A stretch of DNA of 64,000 nucleotides from Dolichospermum sp. UHCC 0259 (GCF_009711935.1 NZ_VIKX01000264.1:37230-101229), one strand, 5' to 3'. Counted from the stretch's first letter, positions 17,134-26,975 are shown. Notes: generated by a model from the letters alone, not told the origin. Program-made: numbers and translations.

Positions 17134-17580
17134 ATTAATTCCTTTGTATTGATTTATTTATCCAAATAATGGTGTCGTGTATATTATTTTTAAGCTTGTA
17201 AATATTTTCCTTAGTTCAGGCTAAATAAGCCATAGTTATTTTACTGAAATTTCAGTCGAATCGAAATATAAAATTCAGTAATAATACGTAAACAAAATCC
17301 TTGAAAAAGTAGTAAGACTATCTTCTATTTCCCATGTTTAAACTTAATAAAAGCGGCTCTTGAGTATACTCAACGCGGCTTAATATTTGATTCTAATAAG
17401 CCTAAACAGTAATTTACGGTAGGTTGGGTTGTGGAACGTGACCGTTCGCAAAGCAATGGAACGAAATCCAACATTATCAAGGATTTTGTTGGGTTTCGCT
17501 ATCGCTCAACCCAACCTACATTTCCTTAACCGCCAAGTATTGGCTATGTAGGGGGTGCTGAAAAATCTTTTTATCCAGCC
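17134..17580. other. Intergenic region upstream of sigF with palindrome and dispersed repeat
   Basis: Contains TTACTGAA (about 17239) and TTCAGTAA (about 17272) in inverted orientation, a perfect 14-bp palindrome TTGAGTATACTCAA at 17360-17373, and a GTAGGTTGGGTT repeat at 17419-17519. No gene seen. Confidence 0.5.
17419..17519. repeat. Dispersed element with 12-bp perfect terminal inverted repeats GTAGGTTGGGTT
   Basis: Starts GTAGGTTGGGTT and ends AACCCAACCTAC, about 100 bp. Its right half plus flank (through ATTTCCTTAACCGCCAAGTATTGG) matches, in inverted orientation, the sequence at about 22950-23010, so the repeat is longer than the hairpin. No coding potential. Confidence 0.75.
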
Positions 17581-19353
17581 CTAATTACGAATATTTACTT
17601 CCTGTAAATAATCTTCTGGTTGCAAAAATACTCTACGCTCAATGGTGTGTTTGTCAGTAGGTGTGTTTTGTAATTCAATAACGGGAACTGTTTTTAATGT
17701 CGCTAATTCTTGTTGTTGATTACGTAGACGTAACTTTTGGGAATATTCTTGTAGTTTAACTCTTGCCTGTGCATAGACATCAGTATCTTTGGGAACTCTT
17801 TCCAGGAGTTTAATTGCCCCAAAAAAGTCACCTACAGAGGCTTGATTGTGGGCTTGATATAAATAATATCCTGACCTAACTTGACGTTTTTGATTGTATT
17901 CAGATAATTTTTGTTTAACTATAGCACCAGCAGAGCTTTCTTCAGGTATTTGCTGTAAGTAATATAAAGCTGTTGAGAAATCTCTTTCTTCAGCTTTTGC
18001 ATAGGCTTTTGCTAATAGGGCTTGTGTTTGGGCTTCGATATTTACTTTTGCTTGTTCAACTAGGGGCTGAATTTTTGCTTGCCAATAGGAATTAACTGTA
18101 ACTTGAGGCGCATGAGGTAATACGTCTGTCCACCGACTTTCCTTGAAGGCTTTTTCGGCTAAAACATAATGTTCTGTGTCTTTTTGCCATTGCTTTTGCC
18201 ATTCTTCAATTGAGGCTTGTGCTTCTGGATAAAGATTACTATCAAGAGGGATTAACCGAGCTAAATTAATTGCTTTTTGTAGGTCTCCAGATTGATATTT
18301 GGCTATAGCTTTATATAAAGTTTCTGTGGCTGAGTAAGCTTGAGAATTATTAAATAAAGAATATACTCCTAACCCTAGCAAAACGGAATTAATTAATAAA
18401 CCTAATCGTAATCCTGCTAGTAATGGTTGGGATTTTTGAGGTGTTTTTTCAATAGTTTGATAAGATAATTGAGATTCTGCTATTTGTATTTCTGCTGGGT
18501 TATTTTCCCATTCTATATGCTTGAGTACCCATAGTGCTTCATGAGCGGATTGAAACCGTTCCTGATGTTGATAACGAATCATCTGATTGAGGAAGGCAAT
18601 TAAATAATCATTAATTTGGGTATCATCATCACACCAAATGATTTCATTGGTTTCGGCATCAATTTCTAATTGTAGAGGTGCAATTCCTGTAATAGCTTGA
18701 ATAGCAATTATGCCCAAGGAGTAAAGGTCACTATTGGGTTGGGTTTGACCAATAAATTGTTCTGGGGGAATGTAACCCAAGGATGTTACAGGAATTTTAT
18801 CTATGAATAATTCGGTTTCAATACTAAAATCTATTGGTTGAATTGAGCCGAAATCAATTAATACTAATCTGGCATCTATCGCTCGTCTAATGAGGTTTTC
18901 TGGTTTAATATCGCAATGAATAAAGCCTTGAGAGTGAACAAATTCGAGAATATATAGGGCATCTTCTAAAAACTTGATCACGTCAATTTCACTCCATTTA
19001 CCGGAGCTTTGGGGGCTAGTTGGTAGTTCTGCGGCTAAAGGCTCTCCAGGAATAAATTGTTGTACTAAATAAAAACGTTCATTTTCTTCAAAGCAAGTAA
19101 TTAATTCGGGAATTTGGGGATGGCGACCTAAGTGTTTAAGAGTTTCAGTTTCTGTTAAAAACCGTAGTCGAAGATAGTCAAAATAGGAGGTAGATTGATA
19201 GTTGTTAACTTTGAGTTGTTTAACAACATATCTGGGTCTTTCTGGATGGTGCATATCTACCGCGATAAATGTTTGTCCAAACACTCCGGCACTAAGTGGT
19301 TGAACAATTTGGTAACGCTCTTGTAATAGTTTGCCGATCATTTGGTTGTTCAT
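17581..19353 (-). CDS. Serine/threonine protein kinase with C-terminal repeat region
   Basis: A 590-residue Hanks-type kinase. The catalytic domain (about 12-280) has glycine loop LSAGVFGQTFIAVD, VVKQLK with the ATP Lys, HCDIKPENL as catalytic loop (HCD rather than HRD, common in cyanobacterial kinases), DFGSI and a P+1 region LGYIPPEQ. One TM helix (about 313-331, LGLLINSVLLGLGVYSLF) follows, then a helical region with repeated ALYYLQQIP / AIKLLERVP / AINLARLIP units resembling TPR-like repeats outside the membrane. It is a probable membrane sensor kinase; targets unknown. Convergent/independent of neighbours. Confidence 0.92.
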   Translation of the reverse strand: MNNQMIGKLLQERYQIVQPLSAGVFGQTFIAVDMHHPERPRYVVKQLKVNNYQSTSYFDYLRLRFLTETETLKHLGRHPQIPELITCFEENERFYLVQQFIPGEPLAAELPTSPQSSGKWSEIDVIKFLEDALYILEFVHSQGFIHCDIKPENLIRRAIDARLVLIDFGSIQPIDFSIETELFIDKIPVTSLGYIPPEQFIGQTQPNSDLYSLGIIAIQAITGIAPLQLEIDAETNEIIWCDDDTQINDYLIAFLNQMIRYQHQERFQSAHEALWVLKHIEWENNPAEIQIAESQLSYQTIEKTPQKSQPLLAGLRLGLLINSVLLGLGVYSLFNNSQAYSATETLYKAIAKYQSGDLQKAINLARLIPLDSNLYPEAQASIEEWQKQWQKDTEHYVLAEKAFKESRWTDVLPHAPQVTVNSYWQAKIQPLVEQAKVNIEAQTQALLAKAYAKAEERDFSTALYYLQQIPEESSAGAIVKQKLSEYNQKRQVRSGYYLYQAHNQASVGDFFGAIKLLERVPKDTDVYAQARVKLQEYSQKLRLRNQQQELATLKTVPVIELQNTPTDKHTIERRVFLQPEDYLQEVNIRN

Positions 19354-19465
19354 GATCTTAATTACTCAGAAATCCTTATATATCTTTTCTGACATCGGCT
19401 GCTATTTTCCGGAATTATAGAAAATAATTCAGTATGTCAAATATTCAATAATTATTTAAGTGTTT

Positions 19466-21007
19466 TTACTTATGATCTTCTTTTTCTGCAAAGGTATCAG
19501 TTAATGGTTTGACGACTTTTGCGATCGCTTCTTGGACAAAAACTTTGATAAACTCATCGCGGCGATTAATCTGAAACTGTTGCTGTACAACTTCTGTCAT
19601 CCCCCCATCTCCCCAATCTTGATCATGACGAAAATATTCTATAAAACTTTTCCCCGCAATTCGGGTTAAATATGCCGCTGTCACCCCTTGAATTGCCCTA
19701 CCCACAATAAAAGTAGCTACATTGAGTTGCAAAGCCGTTGATAATAATTCAATAGCCCCTTTAACGATCCCTAAACCGGCAATAGTTTTTCCTAAAGATA
19801 GAGCTAATTCTTTTCCCCGTTCCATGTTTAAATCACAACCGTAGAGTCTACCAATTTCTACTACCATTTGGGCATTGACGGCGGCGGTTGCGAGTAAGTC
19901 TACCATTGGCAATGGTGTAACAGAAACCACACCTGCTCCAATCCATTGATATCGCTCAACAATTTTATCAGCTTGGCGACGACGCTGGGAATCTATAAGT
20001 TTACGGGCTTCTTCTCCTAAGCGTAAAGACTGTAAGAGAATATTATCTGCTACCAAGTCTTCACCTTCAGCCCGTAAAATGGCAGCCATGCGCCGTAACA
20101 AGGGGATAATATCTGCTTCGGGTTGAAAGGTTTCGCCGGTTTCTAATTCGGCTATTTGGGGATTAGCAGCGATCGCTACCACATCATTAGTAGCAATAAA
20201 AGTCCGTACTCTTTCCCGTAATCTCGCCAAGATTGATTCTATGTCAGTTTCAGTGTATAAATCTGTTTTATTCAGAACTAAAAGCGATCGCTTACCAATT
20301 TCCGCCAACCCCCGCAATGGTTCATATTCAGAACGGCGTAAATCATTATCCACCACAAACAACAGCAAATCCGCCTCTGTCGCCAAAGCCCTAGCCAGTT
20401 GTTCCCGTTCTGTACCCGCTACCCCCGGTTCTAAAATCCCTGGAGTATCAGTAATCAATATCTTCCGTTCCAAACCCTTCAACCGTAAACAATAGGTTTC
20501 TCCCACCTGAGTCGTCCCCATTGGTGCATTCACCTCACCAACTATCCGCCCCATAATCGCATTCACCAGGGAAGTTTTACCAGCACTACCAGTACCAAAA
20601 ACAACAACCTGAATTTCCCCTCTCGCCAAATTCGCCTCAATTTCCTTAGTTCGACTCAATAAAGCTTGGCGTGTCACCTCATCTTGAATTTGGGCTACCT
20701 GTTGACGTACCGCTTGCAAAGTAGAAGAAGCCGCATCCGATTTAGCCGCCGGAATTTGGGCAGAAGTCACCCTTTGACGTTGACGACGGGATTTTTCCTC
20801 ACCCTTCCGCAGCACCAATACATAATAAACAAAGGCAGCAATCAAACCACCAATCAGTAAAACTAGCAGTAATAATAGTAAATTACCTAACAACGGCGAA
20901 TAGGACAACTGCCAGTACAACCGGGAAAGAGAATCAATTAGCCATAGGGTTAACGCCAAAATGACGATCAGGCCAACAATTAGTGTAACAATACGAGACA
21001 AAGGCAT
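19466..21007 (-). CDS. Membrane-associated Era-like GTPase with DUF697 domain
   Basis: A 513-residue protein with two N-terminal hydrophobic helices (about 5-25 and 40-66), then a G domain: P-loop GTGSAGKTS at 138-146, G3 DTPG at 187-190 and G4 NKTD at 246-249. The C-terminal part (about 340-480) has the DUF697 pattern (GAGVVSVTPLPMVDLLATAAVNAQMV... GKTIAGLGIVKGAIELLS), a membrane-inserted region found in GTPases of unknown cellular role. Same strand as the upstream Ser/Thr kinase but about 110 bp apart. Function is inferred only as a membrane GTPase. Confidence 0.88.
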   Translation of the reverse strand: MPLSRIVTLIVGLIVILALTLWLIDSLSRLYWQLSYSPLLGNLLLLLLVLLIGGLIAAFVYYVLVLRKGEEKSRRQRQRVTSAQIPAAKSDAASSTLQAVRQQVAQIQDEVTRQALLSRTKEIEANLARGEIQVVVFGTGSAGKTSLVNAIMGRIVGEVNAPMGTTQVGETYCLRLKGLERKILITDTPGILEPGVAGTEREQLARALATEADLLLFVVDNDLRRSEYEPLRGLAEIGKRSLLVLNKTDLYTETDIESILARLRERVRTFIATNDVVAIAANPQIAELETGETFQPEADIIPLLRRMAAILRAEGEDLVADNILLQSLRLGEEARKLIDSQRRRQADKIVERYQWIGAGVVSVTPLPMVDLLATAAVNAQMVVEIGRLYGCDLNMERGKELALSLGKTIAGLGIVKGAIELLSTALQLNVATFIVGRAIQGVTAAYLTRIAGKSFIEYFRHDQDWGDGGMTEVVQQQFQINRRDEFIKVFVQEAIAKVVKPLTDTFAEKEDHK

Positions 21008-21545
21008 GAAGGATAGAAGTTATTACCTGTATAGTGTTTTTCTCAGATAGCAAAGTAAAAAGCAACAATTTTTGATAAACTAATATTTCAGTGTATGTGT
21101 AGTGTTGCCTGATTCACCGACTTTTAAATTCTCCATTTTTTACCTAATCCCAATTCATGGGAAAGTCAAATGCCGAGTCAAAATATGAACTTTATCTCTG
21201 AGTTTAAACATTTTAGCTCTTTTGAAAAATTATTCCCCCGCATGAGGATCAGAAAAAAAGTTATCCTGGGGCATAATCTTTCCTGGGAAATATCAGATTT
21301 AGGTACATCTGGAGGGTTATTAGTAAGCAATAGCTATTTTCAAACTCCTCAAAAAAAGTAATCTTAGTCCATTAAGAAGGTCTCTTACTCGATAATTTAC
21401 AAACAAAACTTTTACAAATAGTGATACCAATTCCTTATTCATCAATATAATGGTTTTGACTTTATTCCTGATTTATAACTATTGATGACTTGATTTTGCT
21501 ATATAATTGATAATTAGAGATATTAAAAACAACAGGAAAAAATTA
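21008..21545. other. Intergenic region, no convincing gene
   Basis: About 540 bp between divergent GTPase and DUF937 genes. A 63-codon frame at 21170-21361 is present but shows no family resemblance. AT-rich promoter-like sequence precedes 21546. Confidence 0.4.
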
Positions 21546-22043
21546 ATGGGGCTATTTGATCAAATTCTTGGTGCAGTTAGTAATGCCAATCAACCCGGTG
21601 GTTTGGATAATTTAGTAAATATTGCCATGACAGTTAAACAATTAGGTAATGGTGTTGGTGCAGACTCTTCTACCATGCAATCGGTTTTATCTGTTGTTGG
21701 TAAACAAGTGCAATCGTCTTTACAAGCAAAACAAGCTACCGACGGAAGTGAATCCGTACAAGAGTTGGTAAATCAATTTGCCGGAACTTCAGCCAATTTG
21801 GAAGCTGTAAACAGTTTATTTTCTCCAGATACTCAAGCACAATTAGCGGAAGATGCTGCCCAAGGTACTAACCTAGATGTGAACACAATTCAACAGTTAT
21901 TGCCCACTTTAATTCCTTTAGTTTTCAGTTTCTTGCAATCTGGTGGTAATCCATTACTCAATAAATTTCTAGATACTGACGGTGATGGTGATGTAGACAT
22001 TGCGGACGCGATTAAACTAGCTAGTAAGTTTTTAAGAATCTAA
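21546..22043 (+). CDS. DUF937 family protein
   Basis: A 165-residue protein starting MGLFDQILGAVSNANQPGG, the usual N-terminus of DUF937/YidB-like proteins. It is Gln/Asn/Ser-rich with a middle segment TIQQLLPTLIPLVFSFLQSGGNPLLNKFL, which is the family core. The C-terminus DTDGDGDVDIADAIKLASKF looks like a single EF-hand or dockerin-type Ca-binding loop. The ATG at 21546 is chosen over an earlier ATA/ATT-like frame opening because GGAAAAAATTA precedes it and it matches the family. Function unknown. Confidence 0.85.
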   Translation: MGLFDQILGAVSNANQPGGLDNLVNIAMTVKQLGNGVGADSSTMQSVLSVVGKQVQSSLQAKQATDGSESVQELVNQFAGTSANLEAVNSLFSPDTQAQLAEDAAQGTNLDVNTIQQLLPTLIPLVFSFLQSGGNPLLNKFLDTDGDGDVDIADAIKLASKFLRI

Positions 22044-22233
22044 AGGGACTGGAATTTTTGTCGCTGATCATTTACTGATACCAAATTCAGATGAAGCTGC
22101 ATAGAATAGGACTTCAAAAATAATGGACCGCAGGGAAAGACGGATAAATTAATGGATTTCATGATTCTGTGCAGCCTCACATATAATTGACAAAGGATAA
22201 TTTTAAGAATTGTGAACGTTAAGAATTGAGTTT

Positions 22234-22926
22234 ATGAACGCAGCCGACGATAAAACAATAGTCCGCGAATACTTCAACTCCACAGGTTTTGATCGGTGGC
22301 AGCGCATCTATGGTGATGGTGAAGTCAATAAGGTTCAGTTAGATATTCGCACTGGACATCAACAAACTGTAGATAATGTTATCGGCTGGTTAGAAGCTGA
22401 TAACAATTTACCATCATTATCAATTTGTGATGCTGGTTGTGGTGTTGGTAGTCTGAGTATTCCTCTAGCTATAAGTGGCGCTAAGGTCTACGCCAGCGAC
22501 ATTTCTGCCAAAATGGTATCAGAAGCTCAGGATAGGGCTGTAATGGCCTTGTCCAATACTGTAAATCCCTCCTTTGCGGTACAGGATTTGGAATCTTTGA
22601 GTGGTAATTATCATACTGTTATCTGTTTGGATGTTCTGATTCATTACCCTCAAGAAAAAGCTGACGAGATGATTTCTCATCTATGTTCTTTAGCGCAATC
22701 ACGAATTATTCTCAGTTTCGCGCCTAAAACTTGCTTCTTAACAATCCTCAAAAAAATCGGTACTTTCTTCCCTGGTCCGAGTAAAACTACTCGCGCTTAT
22801 TTACATCGTAAAGCTAATGTGATCAAAATTCTGGAAAAAAATGGCTTTTCAATCCAACGACAAGCTATGACGCGGACAAAATTTTACTTTTCCAGTTTAC
22901 TAGAGGCAACTCGTACATCTACTTAA
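22234..22926 (+). CDS. chlM: Magnesium-protoporphyrin IX O-methyltransferase ChlM
   Basis: Methylates the C13 propionate of Mg-protoporphyrin IX using S-adenosylmethionine, a committed step of chlorophyll synthesis. The N-terminus has VREYFNSTGFDRWQRIYGDG, a signature of BchM/ChlM. The SAM motif CDAGCGVGSLSIPLA lies at about 70-84, with VYASDISAKMV after it, and HLCSLAQSRIILSFAPKT near 150. At 230 residues it is full length. Single gene, flanked by a DUF937 protein and a 0.9-kb repeat-rich spacer. Confidence 0.95.
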   Translation: MNAADDKTIVREYFNSTGFDRWQRIYGDGEVNKVQLDIRTGHQQTVDNVIGWLEADNNLPSLSICDAGCGVGSLSIPLAISGAKVYASDISAKMVSEAQDRAVMALSNTVNPSFAVQDLESLSGNYHTVICLDVLIHYPQEKADEMISHLCSLAQSRIILSFAPKTCFLTILKKIGTFFPGPSKTTRAYLHRKANVIKILEKNGFSIQRQAMTRTKFYFSSLLEATRTST

Positions 22927-23838
22927 GTAGAAATTACAATAACAGCGCAACCCAATACTTGTCGGTTAAGGAAATGTAGGTTGGGTTGAGCGATAGTGAA
23001 ACCCAACATTGACAATGTTTTGGCCTTAACCAAACAGTATTGCAGCGCAACCCATCCTACAAATCAAGACTTTTCTCAATTTGGCGAGAAGTATGAATTT
23101 ATAAGCCTTCGTCCCACTTCGCTAACACGCAGAGGCGCTCCAGGCGTAAAGAGTAAGAGTTTGAGAAATGGAATTTTTGATTTTACCTGAGTTCGACATA
23201 AGATAATTTGCGGAAAATTCGCCCCAAGTATGAGTCTCAAACCCTTATTCTCTCGTTAAAAAATCATAACTCCGTTCGCGTAGCGTCTCCGAAGGAGAAA
23301 CTCCGAACTCCTAACACCGAACTCAGGTGATTTTCATGCCTTAATTCCGCAATGCTACTTATTCTTTTTTTTGCAACTACTGACTGCTCGTACTTACGCA
23401 AAAACCTCTATAATTTACGCTACGCTATCAGCAAACTTTCTTGAATCTTCAATTAGTTGTATTTTCAATTATCCCAATTTAAATGTATAATTGTAGTTTG
23501 CAAGGAAAATTATTCCAAGTATTGCAAAAAGGAATGTATTAATCTATCTTAAAAGAATATATTAATGACATATTGAATTTAATAAAATCTGTTGTTAATA
23601 AATTAGATAATAACTAAACGCGAATAACTGTTATAAAGCTCCACCTGTAGCTCATGCTACGCTAAACTATCAGTAGGATGTAATAGTTTTATCTATCCCA
23701 TTCTCAAAAGTAAAGGAGCGATGAAGACAGAACTATCTATCTTGATCACCAACAGACGAAACAAACAGCAATGTATGGTTTAAGACCGCCTGCGCTGCCA
23801 GTATTATATAAGTTTTATAGAGCAAATGGAGAAAAAAA
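22927..23838. other. Repeat-rich intergenic region (~0.9 kb) without genes
   Basis: Holds a copy of the GTAGGTTGGGTT repeat (22976-23060), a CGCAGAGGCG-type fragment (about 23128), and a short inverted motif TCGCGTAGCGTCTCCGAAGGAGAAACTCC at about 23276-23308 flanked by GAACTCCG/CCGAACTC. The rest is AT-rich. Nothing in it looks coding; promoter for the 86-residue gene probably lies near its right end. Confidence 0.5.
22976..23060. repeat. GTAGGTTGGGTT dispersed repeat, inverted copy
   Basis: GTAGGTTGGGTTGAGCGATAG at the left and CAACCCATCCTAC at the right. With its left flank it matches the element at 17419-17540 in opposite orientation, apart from a diverged right half. Confidence 0.65.
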
Positions 23839-24099
23839 ATGATGAGCAAAGAAGATTTTCTCTATCCACGTGGTCGCTATTATGGTCATGTTAAACCAGA
23901 AAATTTGGTATTTAATGCGAATTTGCAGGAATTTGCCCAAAAGGTTAGTTATATTTGCAATTTAGAAACTGGCGGCAAAATTTCACCAGATGAGGCTTAT
24001 GATCAGATTAAGTTACTTTGGAAACAGTTAAAACAATCAAAAAAAGAACTGAAAATCGGTGAACAACCTTTTCAAAGTAACGGTTCTGAAGAAGCTTAG
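23839..24099 (+). CDS. Small conserved cyanobacterial protein (DUF7219-like)
   Basis: An 86-residue acidic/basic mixed protein with KEDFLYPRGRYYGHVKPENL at the N-terminus, LQEFAQKVSYICNLETGGK in the middle and DEAYDQIKLLWKQLKQSKKEL at the end. I recognise this as a family restricted to cyanobacteria (annotated DUF7219); no function is known. It is soluble, mostly helical, and without catalytic motifs. The ATG at 23839 follows GGAGAAAAAAA; a second ATG two codons later would also serve. Its stop is immediately followed by a heptad array. Confidence 0.75.
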   Translation: MMSKEDFLYPRGRYYGHVKPENLVFNANLQEFAQKVSYICNLETGGKISPDEAYDQIKLLWKQLKQSKKELKIGEQPFQSNGSEEA

Positions 24100-24268
24100 G
24101 TAATTGGTCATTGGTCATTGGTCATTGGTAATTGGTTTACAGCCACGAACAACTGACAACTGACAACTGACAACTGACAACTGACAACTGACAACTGACA
24201 ACTAACAACTGACAACTAACAACTGACAACTAACAACTGACAACTAACAACTGACAACTAACAACTGA
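24100..24268. repeat. STRR heptad arrays (TCATTGG and CAACTGA/CAACTAA units)
   Basis: The first part has TCATTGG-type units (24102-24137). From 24150 to 24268 there are 17 contiguous 7-bp units: seven CAACTGA, then strictly alternating CAACTAA and CAACTGA, a 14-bp higher-order period. The array ends at the base next to the cyclase stop codon (24269-24271). It fills the whole gap between two convergent genes. Confidence 0.95.
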
Positions 24269-26815
24269 CTATTTTGCGATCATTGTCCAAACACCATCCC
24301 ATGAATTTGGTGGTGGTATTTGCTGGTATTTATAGGCGCGTTCTAAATGAATTTGCACGGCTTGATCTGTTGGTTTGATGGCTTGAGCTAATTTGAAGCA
24401 GGCGATCGCTTGAGTAAAATCTCTTAATATATAGGCATTGCGACCAGCATGATAATGGTGTAAAAATTCCTGAGTGTTAGCATCTAGGGGAGTAGAGCGA
24501 TCGCTGATTAACTCATAAATATTTATAGCTTGATGTTTACCTTTAACCCGAATTTTATCTAATTGACGTACCCACAGGCGATCGCTGCATAGGTTATAAG
24601 TAAACTCGCTGATAATAATATCACAGCCATATTCTTTAGTTACTCCTTCCAAACGAGAACTTAAATTCACCCCATCCCCAATCACCGTATAATCCATCCG
24701 TTTTGGTGAACCAATATTCCCAGAAACCACCTCCCCAGAACTAATTCCAATCCCAATCCGAATTTGTGGTTGAGCTTGAACAATCCGCTTTTGGTTAAAC
24801 TCCTGTAATCGTCGGCGCATATCTAAGGCTGATTTTACCGCCAACCAAGCGTGATTTTCCGTAAGTGGTAGAGGCGCACCAAATACAGCCATTAAAGCAT
24901 CACCAATAAATTTATCTAAAGTCCCTTCATGATTAAAAACAGACTCTACCATTGTTTCAAAATACTGATTCAGTAGTGATACCACATCCGCCGCCCCTAA
25001 ATTTTCTGTTAAAGTCGTATAACCTCGGATATCAGAAAACAAAATAGTGACATCTTTCCGTTCACCCACCATTAAAGTATCCTGGCCTAAAGCCATCACT
25101 TGCTCGGCTACATGAGGATTCAGGTAACGGTATAAGGTGCTTTTCATGCGTTTTTCTCGACTGATATCTTCCAGCACCACCAAACCACCACGAGATCCAC
25201 CTTCTGGGTTAGTTAAAGGATTAACAGTGAGATTAATACTGCGTTCTAACTTCTCCACTGCATCTGCACTGAGTAACTCAGATTGGGAAGTTAAAGATTG
25301 ATTCCAGGGAATAAAAATATTCGGATTTTGGCGATCGCAAATAGCTAAAATTAAATCATTATTGATCTTCTTATGTAAACCCACCAACAAAATTTGTTCA
25401 GGTACATAATGTTTAGCACCATGTTTCAAACTATCTTCTAGGCGCATTTGTAAATTTTCAATTGGAATCACATCCCAAACTTGACGACCAATCAAATTTT
25501 GTTCCCATACCAACTTATTATTTCTATTATTAGCCTGTCTGACTGGACAACCTAATAATTCTAACGCCGCATCATTAATAGTCACAATTTGACCGAGCAT
25601 ATCCGTAGAAATTACCGCATCTGATAAACTTTGCAGAATATCTTTTTGATATTGTTTTTCCAACAAAACACTCTCAAATAATCGAGCATTTTCCAAAGCA
25701 ATCCCCGCTTGGATATTAAAAGCTCGCATGAATTCTTCATCAGAAGCAGTAAAACTACCTTGTTGTTTATTAATTAATTGAGTCACCCCAATCAATTCAT
25801 TAGCAGAATTAAATACTGGTAAACATAAAATATTGCGAGTTAAATAACCCGTTTTTTGATCTATAGAAGCATCGAATCTTTTATCCATATAGGCATCTGT
25901 AATATTCAGAGCCTTACCAGTTGAAGCAACATAACCGGCAATTCCCCGACTCGCACTAATGCGAATTTCCATCAGATTTTTGCTATTAACATCTTCCACC
26001 TTTGTCCATAATTCATCTAATTCTTTCCGATATAAAAATAGGGTACTCCGATCTGCTTGCATTAAGATCCGAGCCTGTTCCATGACCATTTTCAAAGTAG
26101 CTTCTAAATCCAAACTTTGTCCTAAAGTTTGTGTAGCTCGTAATAAAGCCGTTGCACCCCGTTGATGACGAGCCGCTACATAGAAAGACTGACAACTTTC
26201 TAAAATAATCCCAATAGCCGACGCAAAATCCCGAAATCTTTCCTCATCCTCCACATCAAAAGGAATTTCCCCCGCCTTATTTGCCAATTGTACTACTGCC
26301 ACAGTTTGGTTTTTACTGCTCAAAACGGGCATACATAATAAATTGTGCATTTTATAGCCCATTTGTTTTTCCAACTCTGGACTAAATAGGGGATGACTTG
26401 CAGTTTCCGAGATATTCAAACAGTTACCTGTACTAGCAACATGACCAGGAATACCCACATTTATAGAAGTGCGGATTTCTAAAAACCTTTGATTATGATC
26501 TTGAGGAAGTTTTGACCATAATTGCCCCTTATCATAATCCACCAAAAAAATAGCCGTGTGTTCTGCTTGCAGAATCTGACCAATTTTCAAAGTAATAGCT
26601 TCTAGTACCTTTTCCAGCATAGTTTCTAGAGCTTCATTATTGATTAAATCAATAGCTCTAATAAATTGCTGGAACTCAGCCGTAATAAAATCCAGTAAAC
26701 AGACAAATTCGTTAACAGAAAGGTCTTTAACTCGACTTAAAAGGGCATGAGTCCGGTTAACTTGGGTAAGTTCGGTTAATGTAGCCAAGACGCTACCGGG
26801 ATTAGGAAGTGTCAT
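24269..26815 (-). CDS. cyaB: Adenylate cyclase with two GAF domains and a PAS domain (CyaB type)
   Basis: An 848-residue signalling enzyme making cAMP. Order: GAF-A (about 60-210), GAF-B (230-380), PAS (about 390-540), class III cyclase domain (about 588-775), C-terminal TPR-like segment. Both GAFs have the NKFDE-type motif that marks cyclic-nucleotide-binding GAFs: Asn179-Lys180-Phe186-Asp190-Glu191 and Asn349-Lys350-Phe355-Asp359-Glu360. Metal-binding aspartates are Asp595 (LFSDIRG) and Asp639 (IGDALMAVFG). The layout and length match Anabaena CyaB1/CyaB2, in which cAMP activates the enzyme through GAF. Ligand is inferred from this similarity. The stop codon abuts a heptad array. Confidence 0.92.
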   Translation of the reverse strand: MTLPNPGSVLATLTELTQVNRTHALLSRVKDLSVNEFVCLLDFITAEFQQFIRAIDLINNEALETMLEKVLEAITLKIGQILQAEHTAIFLVDYDKGQLWSKLPQDHNQRFLEIRTSINVGIPGHVASTGNCLNISETASHPLFSPELEKQMGYKMHNLLCMPVLSSKNQTVAVVQLANKAGEIPFDVEDEERFRDFASAIGIILESCQSFYVAARHQRGATALLRATQTLGQSLDLEATLKMVMEQARILMQADRSTLFLYRKELDELWTKVEDVNSKNLMEIRISASRGIAGYVASTGKALNITDAYMDKRFDASIDQKTGYLTRNILCLPVFNSANELIGVTQLINKQQGSFTASDEEFMRAFNIQAGIALENARLFESVLLEKQYQKDILQSLSDAVISTDMLGQIVTINDAALELLGCPVRQANNRNNKLVWEQNLIGRQVWDVIPIENLQMRLEDSLKHGAKHYVPEQILLVGLHKKINNDLILAICDRQNPNIFIPWNQSLTSQSELLSADAVEKLERSINLTVNPLTNPEGGSRGGLVVLEDISREKRMKSTLYRYLNPHVAEQVMALGQDTLMVGERKDVTILFSDIRGYTTLTENLGAADVVSLLNQYFETMVESVFNHEGTLDKFIGDALMAVFGAPLPLTENHAWLAVKSALDMRRRLQEFNQKRIVQAQPQIRIGIGISSGEVVSGNIGSPKRMDYTVIGDGVNLSSRLEGVTKEYGCDIIISEFTYNLCSDRLWVRQLDKIRVKGKHQAINIYELISDRSTPLDANTQEFLHHYHAGRNAYILRDFTQAIACFKLAQAIKPTDQAVQIHLERAYKYQQIPPPNSWDGVWTMIAK

Positions 26816-26939
26816 GGGAATTTGGGATTTTAGATTTTGGATTGGAAATTTCAGTCACATATCTCTATGCAATTGAATCAGGTTTAAAAATTAGAAAAAA
26901 AGCCATATAGGTAGGTTAGCATTGAAAATCGTCGTTATG

Positions 26940-26975
26940 GCAAGGCAAGAGGCAAAAGGCAAGAGGCAAGAGTGA
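26940..26975. repeat. GGCAAGA-type heptad repeat
   Basis: About four imperfect 7-bp units (GCAAGAG, GCAAAAG) between the cyclase start and the sqdX end. Confidence 0.7.

Noticed and set aside
21170..21361. 63-codon ORF on the plus strand upstream of the DUF937 gene
   Set aside because: No motif, no credible ribosome binding site and AT-rich codon usage; could be real but nothing supports it.
22990..23190. 64-codon ORF in the repeat-rich spacer
   Set aside because: It is composed of repeat DNA (GGTTGGGTT and CGCAGAGGCG motifs) and not conserved-looking.
24100..24268. CRISPR-like array
   Set aside because: The units are 7 bp with no spacers, matching STRR heptads rather than a CRISPR repeat-spacer pattern.
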